Shown: positions 34,291 through 43,820 of the stretch, piece by piece
Layout of the letters: each line of letters starts with the position of its first letter
Numbering within the stretch: position 1 is the first letter of the stretch
Assembly (NCBI GenBank): GCA_036971475.1
Contig: JBAIZL010000006.1
Location: 98,436,728-98,500,727 of the forward strand
DNA: 64,000 bases
From: Prosapia bicincta
Taxonomy: Eukaryota; Arthropoda; Insecta; Hemiptera; Cercopidae
Reading direction: 5' to 3'
Translations under genes and position numbers: made by a program
Notes under the pieces: generated by a model
The model's database searches: none
What the model saw: the letters and a program-made list of their open reading frames with translations, nothing else
What the model was told of the DNA's origin: nothing

Positions 34291-35200
34291 ATTCTGATAG
34301 CGAGAATCGAGGACAACAGGCCCTTGGCGTCTTCCTGGTGATTGAGGGAGTACATTCCGCGGGAACCAGTAAGCAGACCGAGCTAACTGATAGACTTAAG
34401 GACGACCCCCAGAAGGTAAACTATTTAAATCTCTTTCTATTATAATTATTTACATTAAATTGTATATACGAGTACGCGCACAGTCCACTGTCTGTGGAGG
34501 ATTATTTGTCATAATTCATGTAAGGGGGGGGGGTTTCTAAATTCTATTTCTTTAATAATAATAATCTCGTTTTTTTACAATCCTCCGACAGCGCGGTGGT
34601 GTGGGTCAGCTTTTTTACAGTAAAGAATTTGCAGCCCTAAAATATTTGCCACCCTAATAGGTGGAATTTATTGTAAAATGGTGGCAGTTCTATTAACCAG
34701 ATAAGGAGAACAACTTTAATTCTGTGCTCTAATAATGTCTCTGGAACTTTACCAAACCTATTAATGTACTTCGTTCCCAATACGCCAAAATCTAATTTAC
34801 TCTAATATCCATTGAATTTCTTTTAAATGCTGACTTACTTTTTTGAACGTATATTAAAAAAAAATAATAATTGTAAATTATTGTTTGTTTTGCACAGGGA
34901 ACACTGTAAAAATAATTTGAATAAAATAACAATTAATGATAAATCGTCTTAATATTAATGCATTTGAAACTATGTTTTTTTATTAAGATTGGTTTTTATT
35001 TTTCACCAAGAAAACGAAAAAATAATAATAATTAAATTGTTAAAATTACTTTGAAATTAATGTGTTTAAAACTAGTGAATTTGGTCAGTAAGTAAAAAAC
35101 TCAAAAACACAGTAAAATATCCCACAGTTTGTGTTTCAAATGTAAATATAAACGGACCTATTTAATATCTTTCCATAAAACTAAACATATTTAAAACTTT
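34291..35200. other. SUN intron 1, no feature seen
   Basis: AT-rich intron DNA apart from a short G-run at 34527-34534. Confidence 0.5.
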
Positions 35201-36078
35201 CGGTTTTTGTGTTGTACATCTTGAGGTTTTTGTGTTGTACATCTTGAGGTTTTTGTGTTGTACATCTTGAGGTTTTTGTGTTGTACATCTTGAGGTTTTT
35301 GTGTTGTACATCTTGAGGTTTTTGTGTTGTACATCTTGAGGTTTTTGTGTTGTACATCTTGAGGTTTTTGTGTTGTACATCTTGAGGTTTTTGTGTTGTA
35401 CATCTTGAGGTTTTTGTGTTGTACATCTTGAGGTTTTTGTGTTGTACATCTTGAGGTTTTTGTGTTGTACATCTTGAGGTTTTTGTGTTGTACATCTTGA
35501 GGTTTTTGTGTTGTACATCTTGAGGTTTTTGTGTTGTACATCTTGAGGTTTTTGTGTTGTACATCTTGAGGTTTTTGTGTTGTACATCTTGAGGTTTTTG
35601 TGTTGTACATCTTGAGGTTTTTGTGTTGTACATCTTGAGGTTTTTGTGTTGTACATCTTGAGGTTTTTGTGTTGTACATCTTGAGGTTTTTGTGTTGTAC
35701 ATCTTGAGGTTTTTGTGTTGTACATCTTGAGGTTTTTGTGTTGTACATCTTGAAGTTTTTGTGTTGTACATCTTGAGGTTTTTGTGTTGTACATCTTGAG
35801 GTTTTTGTGTTGTACATCTTGAGGTTTTTGTGTTGTACATGTTGAGGTTTTTGTGTTGTACATGTTGAGGTTTTTGTGTTGTACATCTTGAGGTTTTTGT
35901 GTTGTACATCTTGAGGTTTTTGTGTTGTACATCTTGAGGTTTTTGTGTTGTACATCTTGAGGTTTTTGTGTTGTACATCTTGAGGTTTTTGTGTTGTACA
36001 TCTTGAGGTTTTTGTGTTGTACATCTTGAGGTTTTTGTGTTGTACATCTTGAGGTTTTTGTGTTGTACATCTTGAGGT
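35201..36078. repeat. 23-bp tandem array, about 38 copies
   Basis: Unit TTGAGGTTTTTGTGTTGTAC plus ATC, repeated almost perfectly. Visible variants are a single GAAG unit near 35753 and two adjacent CATG units near 35840-35870. The unit length is not a multiple of 3 and contains no stop on the minus strand, so all three minus frames stay open for 277-316 codons with the same 23-residue repeat. No spacers exist, so it is not CRISPR-like. The pseudo-proteins are not called as genes. Confidence 0.97.
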
Positions 36079-36119
36079 TTTTTAAATTACTACTTTTGTT
36101 ATCAATTGGCATAAAAAAA

Positions 36120-36290
36120 CACTAATTACTGATATTTCTCAGCAGACTCGTTAAGCAAAAGATCAATGCATTGTTCAATGCCGTGAGTCATGGACAAGAC
36201 CGTTCAACCATTAACCAATGCACTGATCTAATGCGAAATTCGTCTCTTGAAAAATATCAGTAAATAGTTTTTTTTTTTCCAAGTAATACC
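36120..36290 (+). mobile_element. Degenerate PLE-like tail (family D)
   Basis: Contains GCACTGATCTAATGCGAAAT followed by TCGTCTCTTGAAAA and a T-run. A close relative sits at 62200-62300 (GCACTGATATAGTGCGAAAT, TGTCTCTTGAAAA, T-run). The GAAA-TNNGTCTC phrase resembles PLE terminal motifs, but no clear hammerhead core can be drawn. Confidence 0.4.
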
Positions 36291-36569
36291 AAAAGTACTA
36301 ATTTTCAAGATTACATCCCAATAGCTTCAGCGTCATCCTCACAATTAATTATTATTAATATTCAAATTCTCAAAACAGCATAAGACCATAGAGTCCTTTT
36401 TAGTTTGATTTTCGTATTGAAACTTCAAGTTACAAACATTAGGTTAAGTTTGAAAATCTATTTGTACAGTATCTAAGTCACAGAACAAATTCAGATCTGG
36501 TTAGCGTTCTATAACCTTACTGCTTACTAGGGAACCACAATACTATTGTCTTTAATTACTATGAAAATA
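36291..36569. other. SUN intron 1, no feature seen
   Basis: AT-rich spacer before the second pogo-like element. Confidence 0.5.
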
Positions 36570-37450
36570 CAGTAAACTACCGATTATACGTGGAATAGGG
36601 TGGCCCGGCAACGCCGGATAACGAATTCCCCGGATAATCCGCTATGAACAAAGAATACGCAAAACGATCGATAATCGATTATTATACCATAAGTTACTCA
36701 AATCATGACCCCGGTTAATGCAATTCACAAATAATCTTCAGAGGACAAAATAAATACAGAAAATAATTTAAAATGTCGATGTATTTGACGGATTATAACA
36801 TGTAGGCTACATTTACATGTCTAACTATTTACAATACGTACATAAGTATATGTCAAAAGTAAGTATGTATGTACATATGTAATTTCCTTTAAACATAATA
36901 CTTTTACTTTTTAACAAACAAATCTGTCACTTTCGTCTTTTTTTGTGAGTATTGATTTAGCTTTAATGTGCGATCTAAGTTTCTTGAGAACCATTTTGTC
37001 GCACAGTGTTTACTTGTGTCACGTGTGCCACAAAGCCATAAAGATCTATAATGTATATGACAGACATGGATAATGCGTATGTCACGTCCTAGACTATTTA
37101 TAGCCGAGATTAGTTGACATTTGTTTACACTCTTATGATACACACTAGGTTTTCGGGTGTCCAAGCATTTTATCATTGTCTCTTATATACAGTAGTCTGC
37201 TCGCCGCTTTTATTTCGCTGCCCCGTGTCGCCCAATGTAAAAATTAGTAGGCTACGTACATATTTACATATCTATTCACTTCATCTTAACTTCTATTAAG
37301 CCTTATATGTATTTACGTCGTAATTCACTGTTTGGAAATTTAAACACACGAATCTGATTGGAATAAAAATTGGATATTTGTAAAAGAATGGCAGACCCCG
37401 GATAATCCGCTAACCAGTTAATCCGCCCACGGATAATCGGGAGTTTACTG
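36570..37450 (-). mobile_element. Pogo/Tigger-like non-autonomous element, copy 2 (inverted)
   Basis: The ends CAGTAAACTACCGATTATAC at 36570 and ...ATCGGGAGTTTACTG at 37450 are flanked by TA on both sides. The sequence matches the 9306-10458 element in reverse orientation, including GGGGTCTGCCATT near one end, but is about 270 bp shorter. A 90-codon minus frame (37176-36904) shares IKCLDTRKPSVYHK with copy 1; its function, if any, is unknown. Confidence 0.85.
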
Positions 37451-37829
37451 TATGTCTTTAGCTTTATTACAAAAACTATAGTAAGTCTTTTGTTTCAATT
37501 TTAGCAAACATAATTTATATTTAAGTACTCGTACGAACTAAAATGTGGTTGATAACCGAGTCAAGAATATTTATTTTAGGTCTGCTAATATTTAAAAATA
37601 AATATTGTTGGCTCAGCTAACCATATTTTCATTTATACAATATATTCAACTATTTTAATATAAGCTATATTCCAATTAGAAATGTAAATCAATGAGGGTT
37701 TGTTGATCAAAATAATTATTCTATCATTTCAAGGAAAAGTAGTCGTATAGTTTATATAGAGTATAAAATGTTTTAAAATTCAAATAACCACCACATTTTA
37801 ACCTCAAAAAGTTTTTTTATTAAAATCCT
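37451..37829. other. SUN intron 1, no feature seen
   Basis: AT-rich intron DNA. Confidence 0.5.
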
Positions 37830-37935
37830 TATGTACATTTCAATTGCATATCATCATCAGAGGAATTTATTATCTTTTTATATTAACTTCCTTTGAAGAT
37901 GATTGGTTTGCAGTTGAAATGTACGTAAGGTTTTA
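37830..37935. mobile_element. PLE family C inverted pair with hammerhead-like motifs
   Basis: Minus 37860-37830 reads CTGATGA, T, a weak hairpin, GAA, the palindrome ATGTACAT, A. Plus 37893-37927 reads TTGAAGA, T, a weak hairpin, GAA, ATGTACGT, A. The two halves face each other, as in families A and B. The minus half is closely related to 2222-2251. Confidence 0.5.
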
Positions 37936-37957
37936 TTAGTTGTTAAGAGGTTTTATC

Positions 37958-38071
37958 TAGTTATATTAAGCCAACGGCCATACAATGTTGAATATACCGG
38001 TTCTCGTCCGATCACCGAAGTCAAGCAACATTGGGCGTGGTTAGTACTTGGATGGGTGATAGTTATATTAA
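37958..38071 (+). pseudogene. 5S rRNA fragment (first 90 nt) flanked by 12-bp TSD
   Basis: 37970-38059 reads GCCAACGGCCATACAATGTT onward, with TCTCGTCCGATCACCGAAGT, CAAGCAACATTGGGCG and TGGTTAGTACTTGGATGGGT. It aligns to nucleotides 1-90 of eukaryotic 5S rRNA; the last 30 or so nt that close helix I are missing. The fragment begins exactly at 5S position 1 and is flanked by identical TAGTTATATTAA at 37958-37969 and 38060-38071. The A box, intermediate element and most of the C box of the internal pol III promoter are present. It cannot make functional 5S rRNA. Confidence 0.9.
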
Positions 38072-38687
38072 ACAAACACACCATAATTACTTTGAGGTGT
38101 TAAAGTATAAAGTATTTATTGGTATTATTTTTACAAAATCTCTTTGCTTGCGACGGGAAAATTTATGCTACGAATGTCAGTTTTTTTAATATACTGCTAC
38201 TATATGATATTATGTTTGAATACTGATTTAATTTTACATCTTTTGCAACAGTTACTCTTTTTCTATTATTTATGACAACTTTGAACTATATTAGAAATTA
38301 TGTATATATGTAGACAGTAATTCCTGTTTATTACTATATAAACAATTTATATCGGTAAAACACGAAGTTGGCGTCGATAAATTTTAATATAAGTACGGAA
38401 ACGTCTGTTTAAAAACACCATCCATATTGATATTTTATTTTACCATACTTAAAACGAATTACACAGCCATAACTACATAAGAATCAAATAAAATGATTTT
38501 ATTTCCAATCATTTGCCTTTTAATAACCTCACTAACTCCACCAAAAAGAAATTTCCGTTTCTATTTAGTCAAAATAAATTTCTTAAGTTCGAGAAAATTC
38601 TAATTAGAGGACCTATTAATTAAAATATGAACTCATCTCCTGATTGGCCTACACTCAATGCAAAAAAATCTGATTCATTATTACTCT
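38072..38687. other. SUN intron 1, no feature seen
   Basis: AT-rich intron DNA. Confidence 0.5.
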
Positions 38688-39590
38688 TGAATTTTGTAGT
38701 CCATTACATTCGGTGAAACTTAATTGATCACTTTTATATTAGTTTATGACTATCCGAACCTTAATTTTGTAAATTTGTAAAAGTTCATTGAAAGTACGTT
38801 TTCGATCGCTCCGTGCCAATCTTCATTAGTGTTTAAATTTTCCGCTTGGAGCTGTTGGGTTAAGCGGTGACGGTTTTAAAGGCAGGTTTTCGATAGTGTC
38901 AGAGAGTATGTGAGATTTGTATTGGGTTTGTTCGTTTATTATGTTTGTACTTTGTGTTTTTGTATGTTTGTAAATTTCATATTGTTCTAGTGTGTTGTAA
39001 TGGTGGTCCTTTTTTGTTGATTTATAGGATTTCTAGGTTATGGTAAATGTCTGTGTATTTGTGTCCTGTTTCTTTTATGTGATTGTAAAATGTTGAGTTG
39101 GTGTTCTGTTTGTGTTCCTCGACTCTCTATTTGAAGATGCGATCTGTTTGCGCAATGTAGAATTTTTTGAACTTGTTGCAGTTTAATTTGTATACGCCTG
39201 GTACTTGTAGTTTATCTTTGTTGTTGGTGTCGTGTTGTATTTTGTATTGTAAATTGTTATTAGTTTTGTATGCTATTTTGTATCCTGTTTTTTTGAAATT
39301 TGTGGGTTATTTTATTTGATGTTCTGTTTATGTATGGTAAGTGTGATTTGTATTGGCTTTGCTCCTTTAATATGTTTGTACTTTGTGTTTTTGTATGTTT
39401 GTAAATTTCATATTGTTCTAGTGTGTGGAGCTGTGGTCCTTTTTTGTTGATGTGTAAGTTTCTAGGTTATGGTAAATGTCTGTGTATTTGTATCGTGTTT
39501 TTTTTAGGCGACTGTAGAATGCTGGGTTGGTGTTCTGTTTGTGTTCCTCGACTCTTTGTTTGAAGCTGCGACCATAATTATTCTTAGCCT
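38688..39590 (-). mobile_element. PLE family B copy with duplicated GIY-YIG segment
   Basis: The left end has the family phrase TTTTGTAGTCCATTACATTC and one terminal repeat (about 38740-38900). On the minus strand two tandem, separately decayed pieces encode the nuclease. The first, 39590-39350, gives FKQRVEEHKQNTNPAFYS and HKVQTY. The second, 39300-38930, gives GVYKLNCNKFKKFYIAQTDR, FK.RVEEHKQNTNS, ETGHKYTDIYHNLEIL and HKVQTY-like text. GVYKLNC...FYIxQT is the GIY-YIG core (the second Gly is Ala here). Stops and frameshifts make both dead. Confidence 0.75.
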
Positions 39591-40803
39591 ATTTATTAGA
39601 CAAAGCTTATTCTTTCAATTCAATAATGTCCAAACAGAAAAACAATGGAATAGCCTACTATAATTTTAAAAAATATCTATTGGATTTCAGATTATAATAA
39701 CGGATCTGAGCCAGAATTAGTAGTATGTATTTAGTGTGCGATACACACACCAGAAATCAGCACAATCGTATTGATACCATAGATCCCATTAAACCAAGTG
39801 GAACTTCAGTTTGGGCTACTGTTTATTCGGGTTGTCTAATAGTGTATTACTTTTTTTTGTTAAGAACCAGTATCGATCATATAGTTACAACTTTTATAAA
39901 ACTCAAAATTATAACTATCCACATCCCAGTAAGATGATAATAGATATTGGCAAAAACAGTTGTACTTGGTGATGCAGAAAGTCTTGAAGAATATGTAAAA
40001 ATAATAAAACTTACTACTAATGCTCTAAAAATTGAAAATAAAAAAAGGCAAAAATAACCTGAGTATTAAGACAAATAGTATTAATAACACATACAACTTT
40101 ATAATATGAATGTTTTTATTAGTAAAATAATTTTACTAACAGTCCAGAAAGTAAGCAGTTGAAGGATTAAAAATTAAACATACCTACTTGTTCTGTGTAC
40201 GAAGAAAATGTATAACAAAATGAAAGAACCTCCTTTGGCCAACAAGTTGGCTTATTTTAGCAACATTATTATTATTATATAAACCAAATCTATTCTAACT
40301 AGATACTTTGCAGCTATATGCACCGGTAGTCTAGCGTAGAACACCCAAATTTTTTTCATCCAAATGAGGTTCTGTAAAAATTGATTTGAATAATTGGAGT
40401 GTATATAAATAATACAGGCTCTGTTTTATAAAAATGCGTTTAAAATTTAAAATTTGTTTATGGTTTATGAGTTGAAGTTATTTTTGTTTTTTCAAACTTT
40501 ATGTATTCTGGGCATCATTCCCAAGTTATTTTCTTCGAGTTTCTAAAGACTTTCTCCATCATCAGCAACAATTATTTTTGCTAATATTGATTATTTATGG
40601 AAATTACTCTCAAATGAAATACTTTTTTGAAAGTGAAATCCTTTTAATTTCAATATTGAAAAATGCATTTTTAATAAAACAGGTACAATATTTTTGTTTT
40701 TAGGGCTTTTTTTTAGAATGGTTAAATGAAGTTTTAGTTTGTCAGATTTTTATGTTTGACAAGGTAGACTAAAAAAACCAAGTTATTGTCTAGGCTTCAA
40801 AAT
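39591..40803. other. SUN intron 1, no clear feature
   Basis: AT-rich; a 70-codon frame at 39725-39937 has no recognisable similarity. A CTGATGATGG-containing tail on the minus strand near 40560-40500 looks PLE-like but lacks a proper stem. Confidence 0.4.
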
Positions 40804-40875
40804 TGATTTCATTTTGATAGGTTATCTATAGAAATAACAGGTTATCTATAGAAATAACCTATCAAAATGAAATCA
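40804..40875. repeat. 72-bp hairpin built on a tandem 20-mer
   Basis: Outer arms TGATTTCATTTTGATAGG... and its complement pair over about 22 bp. Inside, AGGTTATCTATAGAAATAAC is directly duplicated, so the sequence is both an inverted and a direct repeat. Confidence 0.9.
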
Positions 40876-41430
40876 GCTTCAGCAATTTTGTTTCACCAAT
40901 ATATGTTATTTTGAAGAAAAAACCTGGCACTTTTAAGCAATTTGAAAAAAAACAAATACTATAAAACTAGTGTACTATACTGTCTCATACAACTTTGATC
41001 TAGCATACCAGTATATTTTTGACGTACGATTATATTAAGGATAGCATTTGTTACAATTGTATATGTAAGGAGAAATAACACTTTTCCAATTGGATATAAT
41101 TGCATATATTATGCATCTATAGTAACGGGTAACACTATCTAATGGATAACTTTGGTAACCTATAGGCCTATAAATATTATTGGCGACTGGTGCCTAAAAT
41201 CTATGGGGGTTGCAAATCATAAAGTGTTAGGTTTTTTTAAAGCTAAGAAATCGTCATCATAAAAACTTTAAGGGCTGGTATAAGGAAAATAAATAAATAG
41301 CTTACGGCTTAATCCTTTGTGATTAATTCTATTGAAGGACATGTATTTTTTATACAAGTTCTACTTACTTAAGACACCGAATCTCAAGTCATGGATTTAT
41401 TTAGTAACAAACCAATCTCAATTCAATACA
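40876..41430. other. SUN intron 1, no feature seen
   Basis: AT-rich intron DNA. Confidence 0.5.
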
Positions 41431-42600
41431 ATTTTTTTAACCCGGGTCTGAGCCCCCAAAACCTGCCCAGCCCTCGTGGCAGCCTACCTCTAGCGAGCTA
41501 CCTCCGTCTCACATGGGCATGCGATTAGTATCCCTACCGCAAGTGAAGGAAACGGGATTGATTGCCCATGTACCAAGCTCATAAGCTCTTTCCATGGATA
41601 ATCAGAAGGTAGTGAAATGAAACAGTACGGTAAGTGTCACGTAAGAGCGGGTAAAAAACCTTGTCAAGAAAGAAACGTAACAGGAAAATCCCGCGATAGA
41701 TCATGCAGGATCCTTGGGGCTAGGTTGACCTTATTCTATAGGACTGGGAGAGGTAATACCTTTACATATACCTTGTTAGTGTTGTTACAGTGCGGGAAGT
41801 AATCATTCACTTCTTCTGCAGCCTGCTCGAAACTGAAATGTTCATGCAAATCAAATTAGTGCGTCCGTTGGAGCTAATCTGCATCCCTTTGCACGTGTCT
41901 GAAACAAAGCAGGTAGTTAGTTCATGCACTGAGTGTTGTGTTTATGGAGTGGCCAGATCGCACAGAATGGACAGCGGCCGTCTGTGCTTGTCATGTGTGC
42001 GGTCGTATCTACCCAGTGAGGATATTAGTGTTGATGGGGTGTGTGCGTGGGCCTGTTTGTAAAACCTAGTTGCTAAGTGTCGTAAGTGTTGTTTTAAGAA
42101 AGGCACTCTCAAGTCTGTGTGGAGAAGTGCATCACAATTCATTCTTAACTGTGAATGTCAACAAACTCGGAGCGGAGTGGTGATGCTTCTCTTCGGACGA
42201 AGCCGATCTTAACCGACCACTCCCGAGGTTGCAACCCGTCTGCAACCTAAGGAGCTTTGCGGATATGCCTAGGTGTTTTCCTTCATTAGGAGGGACGACA
42301 CTGGATGTTGCAGTTGAGGCCGTACGAGATTGTCGACGACTGAGCAAACGGTCACACGGTCATGACGTTTCTATTATCTTTAATGATGGATCTTGTTATA
42401 TGAAGAATAATCCTTCGTAATAATGTACATAGTTCTTACATATTGAATAAATATTTTTTTTCTATTGATATCTGGTTTGGGGGCTGCACAATCGTGGAAC
42501 CTGTCCACGAACCGCCAGTGATAGATACCTGTTTTGATATAAAAAAGTGCCGACAGTTCAAATAATACAAGTCGGATCAATGATAGAAATAATAGTTTAG
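41431..42600 (+). mobile_element. GC-richer unclassified retroelement-like block, possible LTR end
   Basis: GC-richer than its flanks, with no intact domain. Near its right side, AATAAA (42445-42450) is followed by CTGGTTTGGGGGCTGCACAA (42472-42491), which recalls the end of a BEL or gypsy LTR followed by a leader. The left part (41440-41600) has CCGGGTCTGAGCCCCC and CATGGGCATGCGATTAGTAT. Short open frames are not similar to known proteins. The call is tentative. Confidence 0.25.
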
Positions 42601-42647
42601 GCCTTAATGGATAATTTTAAACCATTGCTCTATTTGCTATGTTGAAG

Positions 42648-42727
42648 GATGGATGCTGCTCATGTTTTATGGATACAGCACACTCCTCCAAGTTCAGCAG
42701 GATTTGGCAGAATTTAAATATCATCTG
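42648..42727 (+). CDS. SUN-domain protein, exon 2: membrane span end and coiled-coil start
   Basis: AG at 42646-42647 and donor GTGAGT at 42728. GA completes Gly with the base left by exon 1, and the exon ends in phase 0. It encodes WMLLMFYGYSTLLQVQQDLA then EFKYHL. Joined to exon 1 it gives an unbroken hydrophobic span, YLCTLILFSAGSLG-WMLLMFYG, followed by an amphipathic helix. A perfect phase match on both sides and the completed transmembrane segment make this small exon credible despite its 80 bp. Introns of about 13.0 and 13.4 kb surround it. Confidence 0.75.
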
Positions 42728-43032
42728 GTGAGTATTTTAGTTAAGCTTATTGAATTTGATAAAACAACCAACTTCTCATGAAATGACTTATGCAGGTCCA
42801 TAGATCTTTTTTTACTAGATATCTTCATACATTAGGAATGTAAAAGAGATCTTAAAGTCAAATTCAGAAAAAAATTGAATAATAACATTCGTTTACATAT
42901 TTTATATGTAAGAATATTATTTTAGAATACTATTATTGTCTAAATAAAGCAACTTAAGAAACAATGGTAGGTAGTCTTTACTCAATACCTACAAGTGTAA
43001 ATTTGCTTTTTTCAATTTCTTCTATTAGCTCG

Positions 43033-43035
<3 letters not shown>
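42728..43035. other. SUN intron 2, start
   Basis: AT-rich intron DNA. Confidence 0.5.

Positions 43036-43093
<58 letters not shown>
43036..43093. repeat. (TA)n microsatellite
   Basis: About 29 TA units in SUN intron 2. Confidence 0.95.
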
Positions 43094-43096
<3 letters not shown>

Positions 43097-43230
43097 TTTC
43101 AATTGTTAATAAAATTAGTTTTATTCATCCAATCAAATTCAAATACATTTTTTTAATGTACAGTGGATGAAAATTGACATTAATACAGTTTTTCCAAATA
43201 TTTATTTATTAATTACATTTATAAAAAAAA

Positions 43231-43308
43231 CTGGTTGTCCCTGTCGGATTCGAACTGTATAACTACATGTTAAAAATCCAGTACTTTATCACTGAGCCAA
43301 CGTTTTCA
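43231..43308 (-). pseudogene. tRNA-like sequence (decayed, possibly Lys or SINE head)
   Basis: The minus strand reads TGGCTCAGTGATAAAGTACT (A-box-like) and, 44 nt after its start, GTTCGAATCC (B-box-like), the spacing of a tRNA. The anticodon loop could be TTTTTAA with TTT in the anticodon place. Anticodon and T stems do not pair well and the acceptor arm is unclear, so it is a relic or a tRNA-derived SINE head, not a working tRNA. Confidence 0.4.
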
Positions 43309-43820
43309 ATAACCAGAAAGCAATTACTTAAAGGTGTATAAGAGGTTATTAGAGAAAGGTTCCTTGTAATAATAAAGCATTACAATAGATAGATAGAACG
43401 AGAAATTATAGATAACCATCAGCTTCGTAAATTAGAAACGAAAAAAAGTCAATAAAAATTAGAAGCCCGACACACTATACTGTATACAGAAGGAAATGGA
43501 AATTTGGAAGAATATTCGCTCTCTATTTGGCCTCTTAATATTGTGATTCTGTGTTATGTTTATACATATTTATTTTAATTGTAAATATAAAATGAAAAGT
43601 AACTAAAATAAAATTTTTCTTTGTCAACCTTAGTAGGAATTAATTAAATATTTTTTTATATTGCTTGTTTAAATTCAGATAGTATATAACACATAGAAAA
43701 ATAAATAATAAATAAAACAAACAATAAAGAAAAATAAATGGCCTTTATTAAAGCTGGAGCTAGTTGATCATCATCTGAGACACATTTTTGGGAGCATCAG
43801 TACCTATTATTAGCAATTAT
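43309..43820. other. SUN intron 2, no feature seen
   Basis: AT-rich DNA up to the satellite edge. Confidence 0.5.

Noticed and set aside
35162..36112. Three overlapping minus-strand frames of 277-316 codons
   Set aside because: Artefact of a stop-free 23-bp unit read in three frames.
40500..40565. Hammerhead-like motif on the minus strand (CTGATGATGGAG)
   Set aside because: Stem II pairs over only 3 bp and no palindrome follows the GAA.
41617..42420. Several 60-90 codon frames on both strands
   Set aside because: Overlapping, without similarity; GC-richer DNA makes chance frames more likely.
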